Notes under the pieces: generated by a model
Told to the model about the DNA's origin: nothing
Seen by the model: the letters and a program-made list of their open reading frames with translations, nothing else
Database searches by the model: none
In this document: positions 21,101 through 29,574 of the stretch, in pieces
Layout of the letters: each line of letters opens with the position of its first letter
How positions within the stretch are numbered: the first letter of the stretch is position 1
DNA from: Bombyx mori
Taxonomy: Eukaryota > Arthropoda > Insecta > Lepidoptera > Bombycidae
Length of the DNA: 64,000 nucleotides
Direction of reading: 5' to 3'
Assembly (NCBI RefSeq): GCF_030269925.1
Contig: NC_085129.1
Location: forward strand, 28,501-92,500
Translations under genes and position numbers: made by a program

Positions 21101-21861
21101 AATACTGCACGGTTTACCAGGCTGAACTCCTGGCCATATGCAAGGCAACAAAGGAGATCCTCGGGCACAAGGCGTCCACGTTTGGGATATTTAGTGACTC
21201 CATGGCGGCCCTTCAAACTATTAAAAACCCCGGTTGCCCCCACCCCCTCGCTGTGGAAGCCAGAGATAATTTGAGATCCATATCTCTCCAGAACAAGGTA
21301 GTTACTTTGTTCTGGATAAAGGCTCACGTGGGGTTGGATGGTAACGAGAGGGCTGACCAACTAGCGAAGGAGGCTGCCCTGAAGTCAAAAAAGAGACCGG
21401 ATTACGATCGATGCCCTGTTTCATTCGTCAAGCGTAGCATTCGTATGGCGACGCTTGACGAATGGAACCGCAGGTACCAAGCGGAAGAAACTGCGTCAAC
21501 AACAAAACTCTTCCTCCCGGACGCGAAGGCGGCCTACAAAGTGGTGCGAAATTTCGTACCGACACAGTTGACTACACAAATCCTAACGGGGCACGGTGGA
21601 TTTTCCGATTATCTTAATCGTTTTAAATGCAAGGAGAGTCCATCGTGCGTCTGTGACTCAGTCCAAGCGGAAACAGTACAACACCTGCTTTTAGAGTGTC
21701 CAATTCATATAAATGAAAGATTTGAACTCGAGCAAACAGTAAAACAAAACCTGACACTTGAGACGATTCAGGAGCTAATCTCGGGAAAAAATAGAGAACT
21801 ATTTATAAAATACTGTATAAAAATTGTAGAAAGAGTAATAAATAGAAACAAATTAGCCTAA
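18178..21861 (+). CDS. E3 ORF2, endonuclease-reverse transcriptase-RNase H (~1227 codons)
   Basis: Complete enzyme polyprotein. The endonuclease should nick the telomeric strand and the RT copy the mRNA from that nick. Counting from the first codon of the open frame at 18178: IQEPYVGG near 43, GGDTNAKSSWWGS near 150, SSDHNG near 222 (endonuclease); YGFMPQRG, SLDIEGAFD, GCVQGSIGGP and FADDVV near 694 (RT); FTDGSK near 943, DSMAAL, IKAHVG and GNERAD (RNase H); and a C-terminal CVCD...H...C cluster. There is no ATG before the endonuclease core, so ORF2 must start at a non-AUG codon, by frameshift or by another coupling to ORF1. The coordinates give the open frame, not a proven start. Confidence 0.9.
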   Translation, partial: RIVNAKVVTTKYSFIQANLQRKKLATNELLVEAEKRGVAVALIQEPYVGGGKALRSHRGVRIFQDTGGDGTVKAAIVVFNNDFKVIQYPKLITKNIMVVGIQTVAWEITLVSFYFEPDSPIEPYLEHLKRIELEIGSIKLLVGGDTNAKSSWWGSPIIDHRGEDLSGTLEEMGLHILNAGETPTFDCVRGGKRYTSYIDITACSVDLLDLVDGWKIDEGLTSSDHNGIVFNIRLQRSKGINISRTTRKFNTKKANWPKFHEKLSQLMQENKLTAAEINNINTIEQLEKTINTLTKTIDNTCTISIPIKQTKEKLTLPWWSEKLAGMKKEVATRKRRVRNAAPIRRSKVVEEYLKKKEEYEEEAAKAQTDSWKDFCCRQDGEGVWSGIYRVISRTTTREEDSILVKDGEFLDAKGSAKLLADNFYPEDLRTNDNAYHRQIRSEANIVNVGKQTEYCDPPFTMAELRQASGSFNPKKAPGMDGFTADICCHTIEANPELFLSLLNKCLELYHFPMAWKVATVVMLRKPGKGDYTTPKAYRPIGLLPILGKIYEKMLVTRLKFHLLPRMSTRQYGFMPQRGAEDSLYILMQHIRKKLKEKKIIALVSLDIEGAFDSAWWPAIRVRLAEEKCPVNLRRVIDSYLSNRKVVVKYAGEEYDKGTNKGCVQGSIGGPILWNLLLDPLLKSLENSGEYCQAFADDVVLVFDGETGEEVQRRANDTLGRVQAWGVNNKLKFAPHKTSAMIITRKLKYDTPRLDMGGAVIGMSKEIKLLGVIIDHQLTFNAHVSSVCRKAMGIFKQLSRAARVSWGLHPEVLRVIYVATIEPTVLYAASVWAPATAKLMVIKQLATLQRGIAQKLCKAYRTVSLNSALVLAGILPLDLRVREAASLYEAKRGVPWLAIGDGEVERMASAIEAPHPAEHEDLNIVSLANQEQMKEHNCYDVRIFTDGSKIEGKVGAALSIWSREVESKALKLALPKYCTVYQAELLAICKATKEILGHKASTFGIFSDSMAALQTIKNPGCPHPLAVEARDNLRSISLQNKVVTLFWIKAHVGLDGNERADQLAKEAALKSKKRPDYDRCPVSFVKRSIRMATLDEWNRRYQAEETASTTKLFLPDAKAAYKVVRNFVPTQLTTQILTGHGGFSDYLNRFKCKESPSCVCDSVQAETVQHLLLECPIHINERFELEQTVKQNLTLETIQELISGKNRELFIKYCIKIVERVINRNKLA

Positions 21862-22259
21862 GAAAGTTATGTTTACATAATATAATGTTAATATTAAGAT
21901 AAACATAAAAATATAAAGTAAGTAAATAGTATAGTTAAGGAAATGTAAAAATAGTAATAAGATAAATAAGTATAAAACAAAAGTGACGCCCTGTGTTGTT
22001 GTCTGTGTTTTTTATGTGTGTTTTATATGTGTGTAATGTAAAAATCAACCTGCCCTTGTATCCCTAAGAAAATAGATTATTATAATTAGCGTAGCTAGTA
22101 AGCGTAGCTGGGAATCCCACCCAGAAAAAGTAATGAAAGATGATGAATGAAAGAAAGATGGTATGTAGCATGAAAGTACGAGAAGAAAACTTGCGAGAAC
22201 TGGAATGAAAGAGAACTTGTTAGAACAGGCTCCGATCACGTTGGAGGTAGACAGATTAT

Positions 22260-22318
<59 letters not shown>

Positions 22319-22330
22319 AAAAAAAAAAAA
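21862..22330 (+). other. E3 3' UTR and poly(A)
   Basis: A+T-rich trailer with a hairpin at 22108-22124, then A-rich tail 22264-22330. Nothing coding. Confidence 0.8.
22108..22124 (+). promoter_or_regulatory. E3 3'-UTR hairpin (CTGGG / CCCAG)
   Basis: CTGGG, loop AATCCCA, CCCAG. Stem bases differ from those of E1 and E2 but pair in each copy. Confidence 0.55.
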
Positions 22331-22337
22331 CCTAACC
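22331..22337. repeat. Single telomeric unit CCTAACC between E3 and B1 tails
   Basis: Seven bases separate the poly(A) of plus-strand E3 from the poly(T) (22338-22352) that is the tail of minus-strand B1. Confidence 0.95.
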
Positions 22338-22866
22338 TTTTTTTTTTTTTTTCGGGTAGAGGGCCGAACCTCCTACGAGGTCCCCGCGCAAAAGGGGCGC
22401 GCGGGGTATGTGAGACTCAACGATCTGCATGGTGTTGTGAGCAGACCGCGGGCCCAAGGATTTTAGAGCCCACCCACTAAACGACTCCTCTGCACTCTTA
22501 CACCCGACGTCCGATCCCCTCCGAGCTCAAAACCCGGATGAGGTAGGGGGGCTACCGCGGTCAACACTACAACCAGACGGCGCGGCTCACCCCAAGGACG
22601 CCCAGCCGACGGAGCCTTCGAGGCGAATCGAAGGCTCTGAAACGTCGGCCGTCTCGGTACGGCAGCCCGTCGGGCCGCCCAGACGGTGCCGCTGGTGTCC
22701 CGGAATACCCCGCTGGACCAGAACCAGCCTGCCGGGTCGGGACGCGATACACCGTCGACCGGTCGCTCTAATCACTCCACGGCAGCGCGCTAGAGTGCTG
22801 GTAGCGCGCCGCGCGGCCTCACCCCCTCAGGTCGCCCCTTGACCTTCACCGGGGGGAGGCCGCCAC
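22338..22866 (-). other. B1 3' UTR
   Basis: Trailer of about 515 bp plus T15 tail. It shares the terminal hairpin CCCCGCGC...GCGCGGGG (about 22381-22405) with all family B copies. Silkworm SART1 needs its 3' UTR for reverse transcription, so such structure may be functional. Confidence 0.75.
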
Positions 22867-25847
22867 CTACAGGGGCCGGGACGTACGGGCGTATTCCCGC
22901 CTCCGGCCCCCGGCTCGACGGCGACGGATCGGTGCGGAAAGGGAAGAGCTCTCCCTCTCTCGCTCCGCCGCCTCCTTCTGCGAGATGGTGGACTCGCAGA
23001 AGTCGAGCATCGCCTTCCAGGACGCCTCGCTGCCGAGCATCGTAGCCACGACGCGCGGCAGCGAGAGGTCCTCTCCAATGACCGCGACGAGGGCGGCGCG
23101 TTGCTCGTCGAATCCAGAGCAACGCGCCAGCGTGTGTTCCGCTGTGTCTTCCTCGTCGCGGTCCGCGCAGTGGTGGCACTGCGCCGTCGGTTCCCTTCCG
23201 GCTATCTTGTGCAAGTACCGGCCGAAACAACCATGGCCGGTAAGCATCTGCGTTAGCCGGAAGGTGAGGCATCCGCGGTCGCGGCCCACCCAGTCCGCGA
23301 GAACCGGGCGGACCGCCTCGACGGTTCGGAGGCCGGCCGACGGGTCCGCCAAGCGGCGAGACCACGCCTCCAGCACGGACCGCCGAGAGTGGAGCCTCCG
23401 CGCTCGAACTACACCTTCGCTGGGGCGCCCTTCCCCCCTAGAGCGGAGGTCGCTACGCCACCGGTAATCGGCAGCGAGCGCCTCCGCCTCCAGGTCCCAG
23501 GGTGGCGCCCCGGCGAGCAAGCACGCCGCCTCGAAGGAGACGGTGCGGTATCCTCGGATCGCCCTGACCGCGATCGCGCGCTGCGGACGTCGCAGCGCCG
23601 CGACGTTCTCGCGGGTCAGGGCGTGGCACCATACGGGAGCCCCGTATAGTGCCATCGACCGCACCACCAAAGTGGCGCAAAGTGAGCGCGGAAGTTCCAC
23701 CGACCATCCAGTTCAAGGCCGAGGTACCGAAGACCGGTCACCCCGACCCCGACGCGGACGCCTCCGATCACGAGGTGGGCACCCAGAGGCGGCGCTCGTC
23801 CCGGCCCGTGAAACAACAGGGCCTGGGTTTTGTCGAGCGCCACCTCGAGTCCCAGCCGTCGGATCCTTGTGACGACGTGTGCCACGCCTGCGCACGCCAG
23901 ACGGGCAGACTCCCGGTAGTCCCTCCCCGGAGCCACGACCAACGTGTCGTCGGCGTAACATATTACGCTCAGCCCGGGGAGGGGACCCCGAATGACGCCC
24001 CGCAGGACCCAGTCGTAGCCGATGTTCCACAGCAGGGGGCCCAGGACAGACCCCTGCGGAACACCGCGCTCGACGGGGAAGCGGAACATCGCCCCACCGT
24101 GTCCGATGCACTGGATCGACCTGCCCTCGAGGTAGGAGCCGATCAGTCGGCGGAGGTATGCGGGGACGCCGTGATACTCCAGCGCCCCCGCGATCACCGA
24201 CCAGGGCAGGGTGTTGAAGGCGTTCCTCTCGAGCATCTTGCCCGCTTCGTCCAGCAACACGATGGGGCGATAGCCCGCGGGTGAGTCCGCGGGGCGCCCG
24301 TCCTTCCGCAGAAGGACCAGTCTGCCCGTCTTCCATTTCGACGGGAACCGTCCCGACTCGAGGCACGCTTCGAAAAGCCCCCCGAGCCGGTCCCCTAGGG
24401 CCTCGAAGGCCAAGCTCCAGACCCGGCCGTGAACGCCGTCAGGGCCGGGGGCCGCGTCCTTCGCTCTCATTCTGGACACGGCCGCATGGATCTCCGCCCC
24501 CGTGATAGGGGGAGGGGGCTCCTCGGCAGCGGGAACGCTGGGGCGACGCGGAGGCGTGCCCCACGTGGCGTCCATCTGGGGAGGCTCAAAGTCCCCCCCC
24601 GCTGCCGGCGGGAAGAGTGCCGCAACAATTTCCCGCAGCTGCCGAGGCTGGAGCCGCTCGGTCACCGGGAGCGCCCACGGTTGCAGTTTCCTGCGAACCA
24701 TCTTGTATGGGCGCCCCCAGGGATCTTCGTCGAGCGACTCCAGGAGAGTCTTCATGCTCTGCTTCTTGGCCTCGCCGATGGCCAGCTGCAGCGCCGTCTG
24801 CTTTTGACGACAGTCAGCGTGCAGCTGGGCCGCCGTCTCCGCGAACGCAGCGTCGCGACGACGGCGGCGGCGGTGGCGTGCGCTCCGGCGGCGCGCCCTC
24901 ACGCACTCCTCGCGGAGTCTTGCGATCTCGGGCGACCACCAGAACGAACCCCCACGTGGTGCTCGGGGGCCGACCCGGGGCATGGCGGCATCGCAAATGT
25001 TTGCCATGGTGCCCCGGAACCAGTCGACCTCCGCATCCACGTCCGCGAGCCGCGCGGGTTTTGGTGCCCACGCAGCAACAGCGGCCGCCTCCATCAGCAA
25101 CTCCTTATTCATTCGTTTCAAGGCCCACCTGGGGAACGAACGGGGCGCACCTTGCGGGAGCTCCTCCTCACCGCGGGCGCCCGCGGCTGACGACGACGAC
25201 AAGGAGGAGGCGGAGAGCTCAAATCGGACGTATCTGTGGTCCGAGAGCGTCTCCGCCCCCTCGAGTACGCGCCAGCCGCGGGTGCGGCGCACGGCGGACG
25301 GGGACGCGAACGTCACGTCCACGTGAGATTCCCCGTTCCACCGCACGCAAGTCGCGACCGTGCCTCTGTTTAGGAGACAGAGGCCAGTCGCGATCGCCCA
25401 CTCCGAAAGGGCCTCGCCTCTCGCATCCGTGCGGGGGGAACCCCAAGCCGTGCACTTGGCATTGAAGTCCCCCGCGACGATGACAGGGCGGGACCCGAGG
25501 CGGTGCAAAAGCGCCTCGAGCCCGCCCAGAAACCGCTCGAACTCGGCGAGGCTCCTGTTCGGAGAAAAGTACGCCCCGATCACGACGGTCCCGTCGATCC
25601 TAGCCGCGACGTACCCGGGTCCCCTGGCCACCATATCCAAGGGGGGTAACGCCGCGGACTGTCTCAGTACGATGGCCACGGAGCCGTCGACGTCCCCGAT
25701 CCAGCAGTCCTGGTCGGTGGGGACGAAGTACGGCTCCGCGGCGACAGCGACGTCGATTGACCACTCCGCCATGGTGTGGACGAGGAGATCCTGTGCCCTG
25801 GCGGAGTGGTTCAAATTGCACTGGAGGAAGCGGTGGACGCAACCCAT
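22867..25847 (-). pseudogene. B1 ORF2, RT lacking motif A and frameshifted
   Basis: It starts at ATG 25847 in a TAATG overlap with the ORF1 stop. The endonuclease is intact (SDHRY present). Between 24226 and 24234 the sequence joins MLER to NAFNTLPWS. Compared with B2, 177 bp (59 codons, in frame) are missing, including the SLDV motif A with a catalytic Asp, through a TCCT microhomology. Near 23668-23684 a further net 91 bp are missing, with the 7-mer CAAAGTG present twice at the break; this shifts the frame, and the reading frame stops at 23616. The remaining C-terminal part continues in another frame to 22867 with its CHHCADRDEEDTAEHTLARC knuckle. The enzyme cannot be active. Confidence 0.92.
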
Positions 25848-28192
25848 TACGGGGCTACGTCCATCGCTCCCTCGTCTGTCCCGCCCTGCGGCTCGTCTGG
25901 TGCCGCGGCGGGAACTGACTCACCGGCTGCCCTTATTGCAGCCGGCCTCTCCTTCTTTTTATTTTTCTTGCCGCCCCTCCTCGTTTTGGTAGAGGAGGGG
26001 GCGGACTTACACGCCGGGCCCCCGGCCCGGTGGTCGGCCTTCCTTTTAGCCGCGTCGCACAAGACGCAGTGCGGCGCGGCTGTGGTGCAGGAGGCTGCCT
26101 TGTGCCCCGGTTGGCCGCAGCGGAAACACAGATCGCTGCGGTCCACGGTCGAGGGGCACTTGGCGAGGCCGTGGCCGGTGCCGAAGCACCGAAGACAACG
26201 CCACGGCCTGCTCTCCTGCAGTTGCACGTGGGCCACTACCCAGCCCACGCGCAGCCATCCAGGGCTGTCCGAAGGCCGACCCTGTGGAGGGGTGGCCAGG
26301 AGGTTCGCCGTTACTACCGGGCAACGCGCCCACGCCGTCCGGGTTCCGGAGTACGTCGCCCGGAGCTCCCCGACTTTGACGTCGGCGAGGGCGCAGTTGC
26401 CCTGCGACGCGATGGCCGCGGCGACCTCCTCTTTCGTGGCGCACTCGTCGAGGCCCGTGATTTTTACTTCCCCCATCTTCACGGGCCGCGCGATGCGCAC
26501 CACCTCGGGGTCCGGCAGGATCTCCCTCAGCCGGGCCGCCAATTTTTCGGCCGCGGCGTTTGTGTTGGGGCCGGGGCACTCTATAAGACGAGCCCCGTTG
26601 GCCGTCTGCCGGACCTTGATGCCCCCCTCCACGCCGAGGGCGTCCACATTCACGCCGCCGCGCGCCTGGGTCATCACCTCGTGGTAGGTGATGCCCCGTT
26701 CTTTAGCGGCCGGCAGCAGCTCTACGACTACTGCAGCCGACCGCGGGGCGCGCGGCCTCCTTCGTCCAGGTCGGCCCCTCGGCTCCGCTCGACCCTCTTG
26801 GCGGGGAGCGGTGGCCGCAGGGGCGGGCTTGGGGCGCGGCGCGGCAGGCACCGCTACCTTTTTGGGCCCTCGCCGCACCACCGTCGTCCAGGCCTCATTC
26901 ATGTTGGCCGGGGCGGGGGGCAGTGGGCGGGGCTGGGGGGTCGGTGCCGGTTTGGCGGCGTTGACGCCCCCCTTCTTCTTGTTACGGCTCCTGCCGGGCC
27001 CTGCCTTCGCAGGCTGGGGCGGGGCAGGAGCGGACGCCGGTTTTCTTGTAGGGGCCGTGGGTGCCGGCACCCCCGCAGCCGCAGGTGTAGGTCTAGCCGC
27101 AGCGGAAGTTCGCGCGGGTGTTGTTTTTATCTTCTGGCTGGGCTGCACCTTCCTGCGGGGCGCCGGCACAGGCGCACTGCTTTTCGCTTCATGGGCGAGG
27201 GGCGGTCTCGCGCGCTCCACGTTGGAGCTACGTGCCTCCTGTATTAGGAGCTGCCGCCTCAGCTCCTCGGCCTCATTGGCCTCTTCGGTCTCGAGCGGAG
27301 TAGGTACAGGGGCCGAGTTGCACTGCTTCTCGATTAGGTCGTTGACCAGTGTGCGCAACTCGGCCAAGTCCACCTTCATCTGCCCGTTCTCAGCGCGAAG
27401 ATGACCGTTCTCCGCGCTGATTTGGGCCAGTCGGGCGTGCAGCAGGTCCACCGATTTGCGCAGACCTTCCGTCTCCCCATCCTTGGTGCGCTCCAACACC
27501 TCTACCATTACTTCCTCCATGGAGGAGGCGGCCGATTTTAGGGCCCGCACATAGTCGCCCTTTAGGCCTGCACTCGACTTCGTCGCCACCGTAGAAACAA
27601 TTTTTTGGCTGATGCCATATCTACGGAGGGGGTCATAGGGACCCACCTCTGTCAGGGAGCGCTCCAGTCGCTCGACCTCTCCAACCGTTGCCAACCGTTT
27701 ATGTGCCTCACGGCAGGCGGCCCTGGACTGCGCCGAGGAGGCAGCATCCAGTCCGCAAGATGCTCTTTTGTCAAAGCCGGTGGCGGGCGACGCCGCAGCA
27801 GTCGCCGGCTTTTCCGCCAACGCCAAGTACTTTGCGCTGGTAGGCTCTCCTTCCGAGGAGTCGGACGGAGGGACAGATGCCGGCTGACGAGCCGACTTCC
27901 TCTTCCGTCTAGTGCGCTGTCGAGCACTGTCCACGAACAGCGCTGGCGTCTCCCGCCCACTGGACGCGTCGCCCCTTGCGGAGCTCCGCGCCGAGTAGAG
28001 CGAGATCAGGCTCTCGCAGCGTTCGAGGCGCACGGTGGGGACTCTGTCCCTTACGCGACCCGTGCTGTCGCCCCCTTCGTCGTGGCAATGTTTGCCCCCC
28101 CCAGAAACGGTGGGGCAGCGTGCGGCCGATTGCTCAACCGCACGGAGGGATTCTCCCCCCGCCTGGGGTAGTAAACTTTTTACATGTGCCAT
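25847..28192 (-). CDS. B1 ORF1, gag-like protein (781 aa)
   Basis: Gag-like protein of the B family. The N-terminal block shared with families A and B is present but lacks about seven residues found in A1, B2 and B4 (EGTSRSA). It has a helical or coiled-coil region near 230-290, a long Ala/Pro/Lys linker near 300-470, a gag core near 490-660, and zinc knuckles CLRCFGTGHGLAKC, CFRCGQPGHKAASC and CVLC...H...C near 665-735, followed by a basic tail. It ends in TAATG with the ORF2 start. Intact, although ORF2 is dead, so it could still act in trans. It differs from B2 and B4 ORF1 at many positions and is an older or separate lineage. Confidence 0.92.
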   Translation of the reverse strand: MAHVKSLLPQAGGESLRAVEQSAARCPTVSGGGKHCHDEGGDSTGRVRDRVPTVRLERCESLISLYSARSSARGDASSGRETPALFVDSARQRTRRKRKSARQPASVPPSDSSEGEPTSAKYLALAEKPATAAASPATGFDKRASCGLDAASSAQSRAACREAHKRLATVGEVERLERSLTEVGPYDPLRRYGISQKIVSTVATKSSAGLKGDYVRALKSAASSMEEVMVEVLERTKDGETEGLRKSVDLLHARLAQISAENGHLRAENGQMKVDLAELRTLVNDLIEKQCNSAPVPTPLETEEANEAEELRRQLLIQEARSSNVERARPPLAHEAKSSAPVPAPRRKVQPSQKIKTTPARTSAAARPTPAAAGVPAPTAPTRKPASAPAPPQPAKAGPGRSRNKKKGGVNAAKPAPTPQPRPLPPAPANMNEAWTTVVRRGPKKVAVPAAPRPKPAPAATAPRQEGRAEPRGRPGRRRPRAPRSAAVVVELLPAAKERGITYHEVMTQARGGVNVDALGVEGGIKVRQTANGARLIECPGPNTNAAAEKLAARLREILPDPEVVRIARPVKMGEVKITGLDECATKEEVAAAIASQGNCALADVKVGELRATYSGTRTAWARCPVVTANLLATPPQGRPSDSPGWLRVGWVVAHVQLQESRPWRCLRCFGTGHGLAKCPSTVDRSDLCFRCGQPGHKAASCTTAAPHCVLCDAAKRKADHRAGGPACKSAPSSTKTRRGGKKNKKKERPAAIRAAGESVPAAAPDEPQGGTDEGAMDVAP

Positions 28193-29034
28193 TTTTTCAT
28201 AATTCCTTTTTGATTAACCAGGGGTCGGTCCCCTGGGGTCTGGTTGGTACCCTTGGGACTGGACTCTCTCCAGCCATTCATCCCATCGCCGGGCACCAGA
28301 GCTTAGGATTGGGGCATTTTTTAAAGAGGTTTACGTCCTCGCGGCCCCGTGCCTCGCGGCAGCGGCCCCCGTCCCCCACGCAGTGAGGATTACGGGTTGG
28401 CCGGCGGCCTGCCGAGTGCAACGAGCAACACGACAGACCCCCGCCCGACGCTCAAAAGAGCAACAACCACGAAGCCACGCCGGTATACCGGTACCCCTCT
28501 CTGGAGGGCGTGCCCCTGTAGCCGAAGCCGGGGACATGGCGACCAGCGGCCGGAAGATGCGTAAGCAACGCCGGCTCACTTCTCCATCGAAGGGCAGGCC
28601 AAAAGTGGCCCACCACCACCCATGGGTTACGTCCGAAACAGGTCGGACGTGACCCGAAGAAAAACAAAAAAGGGGGAAGAAGGGGAAGAGAGAGGGAGCC
28701 CGAGCGTCTCCAGGAGGAACACCCTTCAGCGAGTGAAGGGCGTGAAGAGCCCGCAACTCCCCCTGCTGGTTTTGGTCCGCGTCATCCGATCTCTTTCGTT
28801 GCAAAGCCTAACTAGGCTACCCTACTCCTACACCTAGCCTACCTACCTAACACCTAGAAATCCTTGCAACGAAAAAGACCGGACGATACCCCTGGGAGTG
28901 GGACTGTTCCCAGAGGATCCCGTTATCCGCCACCTACGGACGCGCCCGGTGGAAGTCCAGCAAAACTCCCCCACAGACGGAGCCCCCGGCCACGCAGAGT
29001 GCGCGCCGGGGGGCCCGCCCAGGTCCCTCGGGAA
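28193..29034 (-). promoter_or_regulatory. B1 5' UTR (842 bp)
   Basis: Leader with the pre-AUG hairpin CCAGGGG-TCGGT-CCCCTGG at 28218-28236, 26 nt before the ORF1 start, and the long inverted repeat around a CCTA-rich loop at about 28787-28882. The terminal part is shared with A1. Confidence 0.7.
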
Positions 29035-29041
29035 CCTAACC
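29035..29041. repeat. Single telomeric unit CCTAACC between B1 and B2
   Basis: The only telomeric sequence between the 5' end of B1 and the poly(T) tail of B2 (29042-29061). Confidence 0.95.
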
Positions 29042-29574
29042 TTTTTTTTTTTTTTTTTTTTCGGGTAGAGGGCCGAACCTCCTACGAGGTCCCCGCGCAA
29101 AAGGGGCGCGCGGGGTATGTGAGACTCAACGATCTGCATGGTGTTGTGAGCAGACCGCGGGCCCAAGGATTTTAGAGCCCACCCACTAAACGACTCCTCT
29201 GCACTCTTACACCCGACGTCCGATCCCCTCCGAGGTCAGAACCCGGATGAGGTAGGGGGGCTACCGCGGTCAACACTACAACCAGACGGCGCGGCTCACC
29301 CCAAGGACGCCCAGCCGACGGAGCCTTCGAGGCGAATCGAGGCTCTGAAACGTCGGCCGTCTCGGTACGGCAGCCCGTCGGGCCGCCCAGACGGTGCCGC
29401 TGGTGTCCCGGAATACCCCGCTGGACCAGAACCAGCCTGCCGGGTCGGGACGCGATACACCGTCGACCGGTCGCTCTATTCACTCCACGGCAGCGCGCTA
29501 GAGTGCTGGTAGCGCGCCGCGCGGCCTCACCCCCTCAGGTCGCCCCTTGACCTTCACCGGGGGGAGACCGCCAC
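29042..29574 (-). other. B2 3' UTR and tail
   Basis: About 513 bp plus T20. The hairpin CCCCGCGC (29091-29098), loop of 9, GCGCGGGG (29108-29115) lies about 30 nt from the tail. Confidence 0.75.

Larger units (their letters stand above)
14566..22330 (+). mobile_element. TRAS-like retrotransposon E3, near complete (7.76 kb)
   Basis: The most complete TRAS-like copy here. It starts AGTCTGCCGTGGCCC after CCTAACC and has a 2.2-kb 5' UTR, intact ORF1, an uninterrupted ORF2 with endonuclease, RT and RNase H, a 3' UTR, and a poly(A) of 67 bases (22264-22330, one C at 22318). A single CCTAACC (22331-22337) then joins it tail-to-tail to SART-like B1. Length agrees with the ~7.8 kb known for silkworm TRAS1. 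Confidence 0.93.
22338..29034 (-). mobile_element. SART-like retrotransposon B1, full length but defective (6.7 kb)
   Basis: Minus-strand element of family B: poly(T) at 22338-22352 is its tail and its 5' end meets CCTAACC at 29035. The 5' UTR, ORF1, ORF2 and 3' UTR are all present. ORF2 carries two internal deletions (177 and 91 bp net) relative to B2 and B4. ORF1 is shorter and diverged (781 versus 809 aa). Strongly G+C-rich compared with the TRAS-like elements. Confidence 0.93.
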
